From the NCBI GenBank assembly GCA_958496175.1, contig OY292278.1, forward strand, positions 39,990,001 to 40,054,000: DNA of 64,000 nucleotides, in the 5' to 3' direction. This stretch comes from Sisyra terminalis. Lineage: Eukaryota; Arthropoda; Insecta; Neuroptera; Sisyridae. Shown here piece after piece: positions 34,831-47,789 of the stretch (its first letter is position 1; the number at the start of each line of letters is the position of its first letter). Both the position numbers and the translations under genes were made by a program. The notes under the pieces are model-generated. The model did no database searches. It had not been told where the DNA came from and worked only from the letters and a program-made list of their open reading frames with translations.

Positions 34831-37225
34831 TTCTAATTTCGGATACTTTGATGCTTGCACGATCACTAGGATGTGGCTAATTAGGCCTGTCTGTATCCTA
34901 AGCGGCATTCACAATAAAGCAACATCTTTCGCATCTCCAAGCGAAAACAAACGTCGCTTAAAACATCATAATTTACAAGGTTTTCCCCGCTATTTGACAA
35001 AGTTTTCATTGAAATCAGTAATTTTTCAATCGTTTAAAAAATTTCTCCCAAAAAACAAAAAATCTGGGATAATTACTTAATATTTTTTGGCCTCAATTGA
35101 AATAAGGCTTTACGGTTTCGTCCGTTATTGAGCTGAGCCGTGACGCCATATTAAACGACCGTTTATTATTTCCTGAGACTAATTTTAGTTGTTCATAATT
35201 TGTGATGTTTGGGTCAATTAATAATTTACATTTGAAACGATTTTATTTTGCTCGGATATTCACTGAGGCAAATATTTTTATTGCTGCAATAACATCAAAC
35301 GAATTATAACCGTGCCATTCACAATAATTGATGGAACCGAAAGGGGACGAAAACAGTTTATGAGGCTTTACTTTCGTATTAAAGGATGAAATTGGAAAAT
35401 GGGTTTTAATTCATTTTTTTATGTTTTAATTTTAAAGAATTAATAGCTCGGGATTTTAGTAATAATTACGATAATAACGTTTATCTTTAAAATATAGACA
35501 GATGTACAACTGTTCCAAAGTTTGGTAACAAAAAAGAACCCAACGAAATAGAAGAAATAGAACTGTTAAACTTTAAGTATGTAAATATACTATGAAGAAA
35601 TTATTTCACAATCAATAAGGAATTCCATTACTTTTGTAGCAAACGTTAAAATTACTTTTCAATCTTTTCGTTGAACTTTCAAACGAGCTTATAGTTAATA
35701 TCAGAAACTTCAGCTATGATAACACAAGTACACAATAGGTCAACTTATATCAATTAAAAAAAATTCAATTCCCTCTAAAAAAATGAAATAAAACACACGA
35801 GAAAAGAATAAATTTTAAAAAAGGACCATAACTTTTAGCTATATCATATAAGAGGGGAAAACATGAGAAACACTTTTCCAGGTCATTTCCTTGAATACTA
35901 TTTCCCCAATGACTATTTATCGAATGAATTTTCCCCGAAGTTTAAAAATTAGTTTTACATTTAAAAAACAAATGGAAAATAAAAAGAAACAAATCATCGA
36001 ACATTCTTATTGGTATATCATAAGGGTTGAATGAACAGTCGAATTAAATGTATGGATTTTACCTATATTGAATGAACGAGGATGTTCCAACCTATATATT
36101 TAACCAATTTATGTATACTATGAATTGTTGGAAAGAAAAATAAGAGAAAAAGGCTTCCAAGGAAAATGACATTCAAGAAAATGATTCTTCAGGCAACTGA
36201 ATTCAAGGAAAGATCAGAAAATCAGAAAGATCATAATTTTGTAGGACTTTAATTGTAGCTATGAATTTTATTGAAAATTTTTGTGTTCTGAATTAAGTAC
36301 TACAATGAAAATGGTCATTAATTGGAATATTTTAAATTATTTGTCCTATTTTCAAAAAAAAATAAAATAAGGAAACTATTTATGCTTTTAGGAGTTCCCA
36401 AACGGTTGGGATTGTCATATTTTACATACAAAAAATATTTGTCAGAAAAACCATAAGCTTTTCGAACGGCATTATTTCAGAAAAAGTTTCCCCACTCTGT
36501 GAGCTTTGAATCATGTTTCCTTTCGTTAGGTTTTAAAATTTTATGGTAACGATAAAAAAAATGAGTCTTGAAGTCTACCGGCTTTTCGTATTGATTATCG
36601 ATTTAGGAACTATCCATATAGAAAATAAGAAAAATATTACTGCTAAAAGCTTTAATATTATTTAAACCAACAATTGCATTGTTTTCATCACTAATTTTCT
36701 ATAGTTGATAGTTGAAAGTCATTCCTTACCATTTTTTGAAATGATCATTTCTTCGTAAGACTTCTCCCCTAGATAACCATTTTCCTGGTGGTAATTTCCC
36801 GAAATTCAAAAAACAATTATGATTTTGAAATGTGAAGATTGTAAACTTTGTTAAGGTCAAGAAGAGACAATATTCGCTTATTAGTAATAGACCATATAAA
36901 AATGGTTTCAAATTCTATGTTTATTATTATTTGTAACAGTATTTATAATCAGAGTCACGAATATGTCATAATATTTTTGACCTAAGCAATTTAGAAACTG
37001 CACAGTAAAATATAGTTACTTATACTTGCAACTACTAAACAAAGGAAAAATCACTTGAGGTAGAAATCATTCGAAAAAAAATCATTCAGGGAAATTGATC
37101 GATTAAAATTGTTCAGAACTTTAGGATTTTTTTGTAGTTTTTGAGCTTTTTCAACTCGAAAGATAAGTAGTTATATAATTTTTATATCCTTGCTTAAACG
37201 TAATGTATTTTTAAATCAAATTTTA
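34831..37225. other. AT-rich non-coding stretch around the 35.9 kb repeat
   Basis: Apart from the repeat at 35875-36215 and its possible relative, nothing is recognised. An 84-codon frame at 34826-35080 has no recognisable domain. Confidence 0.25.
35875..36215. repeat. Possible MITE with TCATTTTCCTTGAA-type repeated ends
   Basis: GTCATTTCCTTGAATAC and GAATGAATTTTCCCC on the left are mirrored by CAAGGAAAATGACATTCAAG and GAATTCAAGGAAAG on the right. Each end holds two or three degenerate copies of the same short motif. No target duplication is clear. A related pair of ends may lie at 36719-36800 and 37035-37105. Confidence 0.35.
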
Positions 37226-37229
37226 CAAA

Positions 37230-37352
37230 AGCTCCGAAACTGGTAAGTGTTGGATTCAAATCTCGTATCAAGCTTTTCAATATTTCTCGATTTACGGATT
37301 CTAATAATTCTTGAGTCGCTTAAGATTTTAATAGTTTTAAAGCGACGATTAA
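37230..37352 (+). repeat. tRNA-derived SINE, copy with readable box B
   Basis: GCTCCGAAACTGGTAAG then GTTGGATTCAAATCTCG (box B close to GGTTCAAATCC), followed by the family body TCTCGATTTACGGATTCTAA and AGTTTTAAAGCGACG. The A-box end is missing. Confidence 0.6.
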
Positions 37353-37354
37353 CA

Positions 37355-38760
37355 CCAATTTAAATAGAATATAATCAAATTTTATACTTAAATAATTCAC
37401 CAATTATCATGAAAAATTGGATATACATTATCATGGGCACAACAAATATTATAGGACATCTTTAATAAAAAAAGCAGTATTGTTTTTGAAAGACAAAGAA
37501 TTGGTCCATATGATATGAATTCTAATAGATATTGAATGCCGAATCAGTTATGCTTATGCAAAATATAGATGCATTTCGATTTTGTATTGAGAACGAGACT
37601 TTGGATTATACAATCGGGCAGAATATAATTGACGTCACTATTTTAGTAGGTGTAAGAAATTAGGAAAATGTTATCCTAGCTCGAATTTCAATAATCCATA
37701 CTGACCTACTATCATATCATTTCAAAAAATTTCAGTTTTTAAATTTTAAATCAAGCTAAGCTTTGATGTTACCATTAACAAAGCGCATGAGCAAACATTA
37801 CAGGTAGTAGGAGTGCATTTGGAAAAGTCATGCTTTTCCCATGATCATTTATAAAGAGCCTCTTTGCGCATGTTCAATGCAAGGAATCTATGTATTTACA
37901 CCACATGGAAGAACATATACTTAATAAAGTACATAGTAGTAGTATGCTAGAATAATACTACTTTTATGGGTACTGTTCAGTTAATTTACTAATCATTTTG
38001 TTAGTACTTAAAATTTTATAAAATCACAGTAGTTAAAATTATTTATATTTTGCTATGGGATATCTTCATAAAGAATGTTTTTAGTTTTTTACACTCAATG
38101 GAATCTTACAATCCAATAATTTTTACTATTTTTGTTTCTTTTCATCCTTTGACACTTATTTGAGTAAGAACATCAATGAGAAAGCTGCAGGAAAAACTAT
38201 CAGTCAATAATTTAATTCAAGCAGATTGTTACATATTATCACATAGACAACGTCGTGGGTTTCGGCCAGTTCATTGTATTTCAGAGTACATAACGATTAT
38301 AAGCTCAAAAAATTCATTAGTTCTTTAATTAAGTATCTACTTTCCAGGCCAATATGGATTTGTTTTGGTTCTTTTTAAATCATTATTGATTTTATCAACA
38401 ATGTTTATCTAAACTATTTTGAACTTCATTGTAACAGGGGATGACAAAGGGTAACTTTGTTATAAAATATTACTCCTTTGTCTGATATGCATATGATTTT
38501 GAGAAACTCGAATACTTCAAACCCCGATTTTAAGCTGGTTTAATTGATTTTATTTAGAGAAACTTAAGGTAAAATACAAATTAGTATTATAAAACATTAT
38601 ATCGTAATGAACATTTAAACCACTTCTAATTTGGTTTTTGAGGAAAAAAAATGGAATTTATTTAATGAAAACTCTCCATATATTTGCACGTAAAATAACA
38701 GGTTTGAGTTTTATATTGTTGTTTGATGTAAAAAGTAGAATAAATCAATCTGGAATTTTT
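37355..38760. other. AT-rich non-coding stretch
   Basis: Nothing recognised. Confidence 0.25.
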
Positions 38761-38775
38761 ATAATTGTCTAGGTC

Positions 38776-38860
38776 AGTGTTCTTTAACTTTTGAAGTAAG
38801 TTGAACCCCTTTGAATCTGAAAATAGGTCTCCACACTCCGTTCAAAAAGGTGTATCGTTT
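38776..38860 (+). mobile_element. hAT-MITE left end (right end not found)
   Basis: CAGTGTTCTTTAACTTTTG closely resembles the terminus of the element at 3472 (CAGTGTTTCTTAACC), and TAGGTCTCCACACTCC resembles that element's internal AGGT/GCGGAGACC block. No matching right terminus or target duplication is seen. Confidence 0.45.
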
Positions 38861-38861
38861 T

Positions 38862-40100
38862 TTTTTTGTTTCGAAAAATATATATTTTGCAAAATTGGCT
38901 ATCTAAAATTAGATAATATTTATTGATAGGAGCTTTTTTTTTATCGACAGAGGTATATACACCCTCGGTTAAGACAATTGGAAAAAAATACTCAATCAAG
39001 TATTAGTTTGGATGATTTATTTTCATAATTATTAATATATCTCTGTCAAGTTTTAAATAGTTCTTTAAATTCATCGAAATTCCTTACGAATTTCACTCAA
39101 TTTTTTGCATCCTCGAAGGATACAAGGACATTATAAAAAGTCTAAAAATAAATCATTCCTTAAACGAAACAGACAGATGATCCAGATTTTTTAACACTTG
39201 GAAAATAAATGTGATATTTATAACTGTCGGTTTGGACATTGACTACAAGCGGATAGGATTTCACATCTAATTTGAACTACCATTCACCCATCCACCACAG
39301 ACTCAATATCTCCCCAAAATAATAGGCATAGTTGTTAGTGACAAAATGGAATTTCTTGTCGAATAAATTAGCGCACAAAAGAGCATATTACTCCAGCAAA
39401 AGTCTTCGGCTTTCACTTTCGAATTTTGATCTACGAGATTCTTCATTTTGGTCATGCCAGCAAACCATACCATGAGAGTATGATACGCAACATTTGAGGA
39501 TTTAATTGCGGTTAAAATGTCTACCACACATCGCTGCAGCACGGCAAAGAAGTGATCGTCTTTTATGAACAATAAGCACATTGTTTCCAGATAAATTTCT
39601 TAATTAAAATCGAGATTGAAATATCGCGCGCTTCAAAAATATCATTTAATGATGTTTAATTTTGCAACAAATTAACATTCGTTTTTTTCGTCTTTTTATT
39701 TCACTGAAATTTTTTGTGTCGGAGATCAAAGATGTTCGTTTTTATAGCGACTAATTAAAATTTTATACGAGTAAGTGCATATGCCGTTTTTTGTAAAAGC
39801 TCAAACAATTTTTTCTTAATTTTATTCAAATTATTTTAATTGCGTGGAAAGGAGTAACTTTACAAATGAATGCTTAATAAAGTTTAAGATAGTTTCAATG
39901 AAAAAAATCCCGGTTATATATGTTTGGATTTCAAAGTTTTACAACCGCCATCTTTTAACATCCTTAACTACTAAAATGTTTTTCTTTGCTTACTTTAAGT
40001 ACTTCGTACCTATAAACAAAGTTATGTCAACATCAAATAAAGAGTTTGAATATGATTCATATGTTTGATAGAGCGTGAAAATGCGTTGAAATATTGAAAT
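38862..40100. other. Non-coding stretch; one unexplained minus-strand frame
   Basis: The minus-strand frame 39303-39581 (92 codons from an ATG) gives a peptide with WFAGMTKMKNLVDQNSK and DFCWSNMLFCALIYS. Its composition is more protein-like than the noise frames. I cannot assign it to a family. It may be a gene relic. Confidence 0.2.
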
Positions 40101-40740
40101 TTTCATTTACCTCTTTTTGGAGAAAGGATATTATTATGTGGTTTGAGCAAAATGGACGTGGAAAGGAAGAAGTGGGTGGGCGTATTTATATGCAAATAGC
40201 TTAACTCGTATAAGTACTATCGTAGGCAATAGAAAACTATTATGCGCTTGGTAAACCAGATCCATAAAGCATCCCGATTTCGAGTTGTGCACGTTTCGGG
40301 AAAACTAACTGCTGCAGTGGTGGAGGATGTGCGAGCGAAATGCATGCATTGGATAGTCCTGCGACTCGAAAGGAATACGACAAATGTGTCGATTATAATT
40401 CGGTACAAGGATAATCTAACAGGCTGTAGGAAAGTGACAAATACAAAACGCTCGGTCTCTCTGGGACTCAAATCGAAATAAGTCGCATTGATTGCCACAC
40501 GACCGTAGCGCCGCGCCTCAAACAGAGCGGAACTAAACTAAATTGAGATCGTATTAAACCCCGACGGGTGGGTGCACTACCACCCCCAATCCCATCCCTT
40601 ATCAACCATCTTTTCAGTCTCGTTACTCGGCTTTTTACACGACATGCCGATCACGGAAATGCGCCTCGACTTTCCAATATCGTTGCACAGAGATTCCAGT
40701 TGGGGTTCACATTTTTTTCTGCAATTCAAAATCGATCTAT
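40101..40740. other. Less AT-rich island
   Basis: Overlapping frames on both strands (79 codons plus, 93 codons minus, near 40217-40498) have no known domain and likely reflect low stop density. CG dinucleotides and GAAATGCATGCATTGG (with the palindrome ATGCAT) stand out. Candidate conserved non-coding element. Confidence 0.3.
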
Positions 40741-40744
40741 AACC

Positions 40745-42054
40745 CCGTTATGCTTCATTAATTTTCTTTAATACTTCAAAAATCTTTCGAAAAACGTAAC
40801 CCTTCAATCGTAAGGCATCTTAAATGCGTCTTATATGATCTCATATGATTAAAAGCGCTTAGCTTTTTATGACATTCCAAGTAATGAAAATTTGAATTTT
40901 AAATCTATATTCAACTGTTTATTATATCAATATCGAAAAACACAAACTAGAAGATTTTCATGAAATAATCGATTAATTTGTATAAGTTCCCATTGAAACC
41001 AAAAATCTAGGGATTTCTTGAGCTTTCTTATTCATTTTAGTTATTTCCTAAAAGCTTTCCAAGAACTCATTTAGATTAGGAAACACTTTTGGAAATTATT
41101 AAAAAATCAAACCTTTACTAAATTGGAAAAAAATAATAATTCGTTCAGAAATAATACTTTCAAAACTTTAAATTTGAAATAAATAATAAATGGGGCATTT
41201 GATACTTGTATCATTGCTTACGTAATTGAATGATATTTACTGAAATTTATCAGCGTAAATTGGACTACATATATCAGTGGTCTTCATCCTTAAACTTGTG
41301 GAAACCAAAGTACCAACAAAGTGTTTTATGAGCCCACCAATATTATGATGGAAGAACGAAGTTTTATTTAGCTTTTTCCTAGTATCATGAAAATTTTCAA
41401 AACTGAATTTAACTTGAAAAGAGTATACTTACCATCCAAGGATAGATCCTGATTTTTTTTCTGGGAGGAGTACAAAGGGCGGACGGGCATAAAAAAAACA
41501 ACAATAACTGTTAGAAATGAACTTGAAGTTTCATACTTCAAGTTTCAATACCGTCTGGACAGGTCGTGCTCTGTGACTCATTGCCCCCCCCCCTGTCTAA
41601 ATCCACTCTTGTTCCTGTCCCAGGGTTAAAATCTTAGAAATAAGCTCAAAAAGTTTAAAATAAGCTCAAAGATTTACTCATTTTGGAGCTTAGACTTAAA
41701 CTCCACAATTCCTGGATTTCACCTTAAATATTAAGCACTAGCGTAGCGTAGATTGGTGCAGGGAAAACAAAGATTTCGGGGGGCACATAAAACTGGGGCT
41801 GGATATTGACATTCACAATTCCATAAAAAAAAATCATTGAAAAATACACGAAAATTTTAAATTTATATATTTAAAGAACTTAGGTATTAGACGTTTTTCC
41901 AATTTTCTTGAGTAATAATGATTAAAGAGGGCAGCAAATTTCTGGTCAGCCCTAGGTAGCGAAAATGCATGCTACATCATTGACATTAAGCATTATCCAG
42001 TAAAGATTAAAATTCTAAAAGGTTTCCGGGAAAAACCTAAAATAATTAAAGACA
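40745..42054. other. AT-rich non-coding stretch with a possible hAT end at 41278
   Basis: CAGTGGTCTTCATCCTTAAA at 41278 resembles a hAT terminus, but no partner was found. A short hairpin AACTTGAAG/CTTCAAGTT lies at 41520-41548. Nothing else seen. Confidence 0.3.
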
Positions 42055-42056
42055 TA

Positions 42057-42315
42057 CATTAAGATCTCACTTAACGCTTTTTTATTATTACATGAAAGTA
42101 TTGAGATTCTCAAATTATTATACAAATGACAATTCTACTATGTACAATTAAGTTTTGGTATTCATTTTAATTCAAAACTTCCACGTCAATAAGGATAGCA
42201 AAAAACGTCTTCTATTGCTTTTTCCTGTTCGGAAACGGCCTCCTCGTTTAACGCTGTTTCATTTAGCGCTAGAATTTATTGAAATGTATCCTCCGCATTA
42301 AGCAGGGCTTTACTG
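42057..42315. mobile_element. Probable pogo/Tc1-mariner-type MITE (TA duplication)
   Basis: The right end reversed reads CAGTAAAGCCCTGCTTAATG and the left end CATTAAGATCTCACTTAACG, each next to TA. The pattern CAGT...CCT...CTTAACG is typical of pogo-like MITEs. The ends agree at only about two thirds of positions, so the copy is old. Confidence 0.5.
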
Positions 42316-42319
42316 TAAA

Positions 42320-45165
42320 ATAATTTTATAGCACCAATTGTTATCACAATAATAAACTTATGCAAAAGTTCAAAAAAAGAAAATGGTAATTTTTTTTGGA
42401 AAAATGAATCTCTATTGTTTAATAAATTTAACTAAAAGATAAATTTAAAAAATATGAGGACAGTGATTATGCTCTAAAAGATGTATCATAAAAACATCCC
42501 TTGTTTTTACCGTACAATGTAATATTTTCTTCGTTGGAGGAATAAATGTAAAATTGTATTAGTCATCCATGGTAGATTAAATGTGAAAATACCTTAGTCA
42601 TTCTTTTTATAGATGTGTAAAATTCCTCAATATGTATATTAAAATTATCTGCAGGAATTCGATAATATTCTGGTTTGGAAATCCTTGAATCCTTAAATAA
42701 AATTATGATACCTCAATATTATGCGTATACTTTTGTGCTTGAATATTTAGTGAATATTTGGTGTTGGCTTGAAAATTAATTTGAAGCTTAAAAATCTGGG
42801 TTTTAAATCCCAAACTCCTGAAACATCTAAAAAAATTAATTAAAATAGGACGAATTTTAGAAATTGAACGACTTTTACAAACTCACATTCTAAAATACCT
42901 ACGTTACACATTATTTAAAGCATAATTGCCTTATAATCTTATTTTATTCCATACACTTTCAAAATACTTTGTGAATTTTGATTTGGGTAAATTTTAAAAA
43001 AAATCAGCCCATTTGTTTTGTATCTTAACTTTCTATATTGTTATTTGATCGATGTCACATCAGGGGTGTGAAAGACCTGTCAAACCCTGTAACCCCTCGT
43101 TGCTGCAACAACATCATTAGCGGCAAAGTCACTTTTCATTTGCTACCGAATTTATTCATAAAAAATACCGTTTGGTATCACTATTATGAATATTCCCATG
43201 AACTTACAATTTGGGAAAAAACATGCTAATTAAGTGCCTGTTGGAAGAAATAGGGTAAATGAAGTCATTAGATGTTAAATTTGAAATTGAATGGACAATT
43301 GGAGACAAAAGAATATAAAGATGACTTAAATTTTCTAAATTATTAATTACTCAAAAAAAGAAAAAAAATCTTATATTTCATTTCTTAGTAGAATTTGAGC
43401 AAATGATTACCGAATCTTTTCAAATTGTACTGAAGATATAAAATATTTTTTGATAAAAACGTTGGTAATGATTTATCTCCATTCCTTACAAAATTTGCCA
43501 TCCCCTGAGAGATTTGACCTCCTTGAAAATTTGGTCGGGATTAATGCTTAAAATATTTAGATATTTTCTTTAATATTCTTGAATTTTTAACGGTGGTTTC
43601 TTTAATTAACTTCAAAATTATACAAGGGAAGCAAAACGTTTTGATTTATAACTTTTACTCTTTCTAGATCATTAAACATTTTTTTTGAAAATCGAATGTA
43701 AACGGCTGCTACATTTATTTATTATAAACCAGTTACGAATAAATTAATAAATCTATGAAAGACCAGCTGACATTAATTTTACAATTATTTCACTCCATAT
43801 GATGCATCAGTTTACGGAAGAGCGCACCAACGGGGGGATGCAAAGCACCCACTAAACACACCACTCACACGAGGGTGCAAAATTTTGGCCCCATCGCACT
43901 TTTGCGGTATTTCCCTTAATCAAAACCCGTGAATTTTAAGAGCATATTAAATTAATTTCAATTAAAACGAGACAATGGAACGTTTAAATTTACCACGTTT
44001 TCCCTAAACTTTTCTAATTGAAATCCCAACTAACTTGTGTAAATCGATGGAACGCAGAATTCAGGACGCATTTCGGGGTAAAAAGTGGTCCATTTTTTTA
44101 AGAAGCGGAATTTTTCTTTAATGGCATACATGAGGCACCTGAGTAATTGGGAAAATTTTCGTGATGGAAAATTCGCATTGAACAGAGCGTTCTTTGTGAG
44201 AAATAACGTGTGGCATGGCGGTTGAATTAGAGAGAAAAGCTAAAGAGCAATTTACATACAATTATACGCTTACATGTTCCGCCCGTATAGCATATAAAAT
44301 CCATTTAAATTATCCGTGTCTATTACTCCCTAATATGCATGCCTAAATGAATACAACATGCCTGTCTCGCGCAATATTATCATGACAAAATCCCGCAAAA
44401 TTGATTAAAGCATTAAAATAATATTTGTTGTGTACGATATATATGGAGGTAATATCTCCATATATGACAATAATACGATATATGAATGAATGGAATACGA
44501 ATAATCATCATTTCAGTCTCAGATTCTCCATCGATTCAGGAAAATTCCAAAATGCATTTAAACATTTATTTTTTATTTTACATAAGAATAAATACGCAAA
44601 AAAATAATTGAAAACTAAATTAGAGCTATGTTTTAATTATCCATCAACAGGTAATTAATCATTGTGGTAATTTAAGGGTAGAGGAGGGTGAAAGTGAATA
44701 CAATCGCCCTATCTTTCTAAGCCAAGCAGAAATAGCTGACCTGGCAAATTTTACCCCTCTAGTTAAATTACTTTTTTATAGGTGTGACTAATAGATAATT
44801 ATATACAAAATAATTTAGTTATCATTGTCAAAATAACCAAATGGTGAACAATATCCAAAATAGAAAAGCTCATTTTTAGTCACACAATAAAACTGCATAC
44901 TATTGGCTTATTTCAAATTTAGAAAAAAATATTCCAAAAACAGTCAATACCATTGAAAAGCTTCAATTGTAGAGGGCAAATTTTTGATCAACAGTTAGAA
45001 GTATCTCTTGACTTGAAAGTTAAAGTCCCGAAATCAGTTGCAATAACGTTATGTATGAAGTGTAGCACTATAGCACTACATTAATCGGAAATATGAATCC
45101 TTGGTAAATAAAAAACTATGTGGAAATCTCTGAAAGATTATAGAAAACAATTAAAAAAATCAAAT
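42320..45165. other. Mostly AT-rich non-coding stretch, island at 43800-44250
   Basis: The island contains GAAGAGCGCACCAACGGGG and CACACGAGGGTGC and lacks frames. A 25-bp near-palindrome TATGGAGGTAATATCTCCATA lies at 44442-44462. The rest holds nothing recognised. Confidence 0.25.
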
Positions 45166-45172
45166 GGATTAA

Positions 45173-45890
45173 GGGGTTATATACATTTAGAATTTTCAAA
45201 AAATCGTTTTTTTTTTATTTTATTTTCTTAATGTACATATATTTAAGAATACACACAGAAAATTTCATATCGTTCCGGTGAATATTTTCGAAGTTACACG
45301 CAAATTTTAAAAGGCGTTTTATCCTATGTAAAGTGTTTTTCAAACTTTAAACGCATTTTTCTCGAAATGGTGTTTTCAAAGTCGGTGACCAACATTACTC
45401 GAAAACGGCTAAACCGATTAGTCTCAAATTTTAACACGAGCTTCTTTAAATATATTTTTTAGTAACTAATCGAAGATTTTTTCTCACCGATAATTTTTTT
45501 TTATTAACAGTTTAAGGCCGAAATTTTGGTCAAAAATCGATTATTTTTTTTGAAAAACCGCTATTTTGTCAAAAAAAATTATTTTGCTTATTCCTTCGAT
45601 TAATTACTAGATTTAACATTACTTTAACGAAATCTGTTTGGTTTTTTAATTTCAATGGATCCAGTTCAGAGATATAGTGATCACCACAAAACGTCTTTTT
45701 TGAGAGGAGCTTCCGGATATCAGCTGTAGCTCCTTTCCAAATAAATATTTTTACTAGTACCAAGTCTTAAAATACAATCATAAGTTACTATAATATGTTT
45801 AAAAATTTTTAGATTAATAAATTTAAAAGTTTTCTCTGAAAAAATTCTGGAAAATTTGCTTTTTTTCGACTTTCTACTGTATATAACCTC
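45173..45890. mobile_element. TTAA-flanked DNA element (718 bp, non-autonomous)
   Basis: TTAA at 45169-45172 and 45891-45894 flanks the ends GGGGTTATATACATTTAG and, reversed, GAGGTTATATACAGTAG. TTAA target duplications are made by piggyBac and Kolobok transposases. The interior (AAAACGGCTAAACCGATTAG and T-rich tracts) encodes nothing. Confidence 0.7.
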
Positions 45891-45894
45891 TTAA

Positions 45895-46865
45895 TTGAAT
45901 TATGAAAATTTTGAGCTGATATTTTGATAGTTCCTGAAAAAGTACCTGAAGAGTTCGGAAAACTGATAAAACGTTTTGTACAAGAATTAAAATAATCCAT
46001 AAAAAAATAATATAAAATATTTTGATTAGAATTGACAAAGAAAGTGCTATAAAAGATTTGGTAACAATAAAAGAATACTTCTTATCAAAATATAAATCAT
46101 ATTGTTGTCAAATAATTGGAATATAATTTACAAACCTTAACTTTTAACTTAAATTTGGACAAACGTTTAAACAAAAAGTATTTTTGGCTTTTTGAAGAAG
46201 TGAAAACTTCTTTAGCATAGTTGTGACTTGAAATTTCATGAAACGAAAAAATGACAGTTAAAGGAATTATAATATAAATCTATAAAATTTATCGAACAGG
46301 AAAACGATATAGAAAACATTACCTACAGTGCTTCTTAAGAAAATGTAATGGTGGATTGTCTAATGATTAATTAAACATTTCATTATTTTCATAAAAATAT
46401 TTTTAAAGTATGCCGTAAACGAATACAGAATAATATCGCGATTTTTGAAAAAAAAGAAATAAGACTGCAAGAATAAAAAGACCACAAAAGTTCATCAATG
46501 AGAATGAAATAAAATAGCCACCAGAGGTATCGCAAATTCTTAGCAAGATAAAATTTCAATGATTTTCAATGATACAATGATCTCTTTGATTGAATTTTGG
46601 GACACAAAAATTATTTTAAAAATGTGTAGCAGTCGCATTGTTGATACAACAATATCAATTTTCAAAAGCCATAAGTAAATTTCAAAAGAAATAATATCAA
46701 TAAAGATGTCACGCAGATGAAGTTTCGGACATTAGCTAGTGAGGGATAAAATGAAAATTGAAGTACTTTTCATTTTTGTTATGGCTTTTGTCAGTATGGA
46801 TTCCACACGTTAAGTGCGAAAACAGTTTACTCGTTAGCTAGTATCGAATGCAAATTATTATACTT
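45895..46865. other. AT-rich non-coding stretch
   Basis: Nothing recognised. Confidence 0.25.
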
Positions 46866-46867
46866 TC

Positions 46868-47060
46868 AACTCTTGATATGAAATAACATAGTAAAAGCTT
46901 GAAGGCCAAAATGTGAACGAGATAATGGCAGGTATAAATATGTCTTTTATAGAATTTGGAACCAGTTTGAGGTATTTATTATTTGTTGTCAATTGTACTT
47001 ATATTTACAACTCCATTTTGGCCTTCAAGCTTTTACAATGTTATTTCTTATCTCCAGTTC
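46868..47060. repeat. Foldback repeat, 193 bp
   Basis: GTAAAAGCTTGAAGGCCAAA (46891 on) is mirrored by TTTGGCCTTCAAGCTTTTAC (47017 on). The match extends outward through GAAATAACAT/ATGTTATTTC. The loop is about 100 bp. No clear target duplication. Confidence 0.65.
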
Positions 47061-47646
47061 AGAGTCGAGTTGTTTGAAATTCCACGACAGTTTGGAATTT
47101 ACATACCTGTTTGCTCACAATATTGATCATTATGGTGATCATTAGAATGAAAGTTTGATAAAATTGAACTTAAATATTTGTCTACCTGAATTCTATCGTA
47201 CAATTCAAGAACAGGTTTATCGATTATAATATTATATTATTTTGATAATATTTTGTTTTGAGGTACATCGTAGTGTTTCGCGAAAAAAAAGAGTATAAGA
47301 AAGATCACAAATCAGTCTTATATAAATAGTTGTACTAATATTTTATTCTGGATTTACTTTTGGTTCAAATTTCAAGACAGTTTTCTTGAATTGATAGAAT
47401 CTTTATATTAAAGTTCAACTAATTTTTCCTCAGAAAAAAGGGTACCTATTTAGTATTTACGTTTAATTATTAACAATAAAAGTAGCATTTAGAAAAAGGT
47501 GGATTAAAAAAAATCGAAGAATATAATAAAATCACTTTTTTTTCTGATTTTTATTTGATTTTCCACGATTCGTCACCTTTCGGGACTTAACCAAGTACTC
47601 AATTATAGATGATAGTTATTTCCATTCTTTCAGGTCTAAATCGATG

Positions 47647-47782
47647 TATAATGTAAATGATATATCAGGATGTGGTAGACCAAACAAATTAGTAGTATTT
47701 TATTGAAGTAAAACACTGTAACAAAGTAGAACACTCCTAATTTGATAGGTCTACCACATCCTGATATATCCTTTACATTACA
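47647..47782. repeat. Foldback repeat, about 136 bp
   Basis: GATATATCAGGATGTGGTAG is mirrored by CTACCACATCCTGATATATC, with further pairing of CAAATTAG and TAATGTAAA. The arms are about 50 bp and the loop about 40 bp. Confidence 0.7.
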
Positions 47783-47789
47783 GATCATA

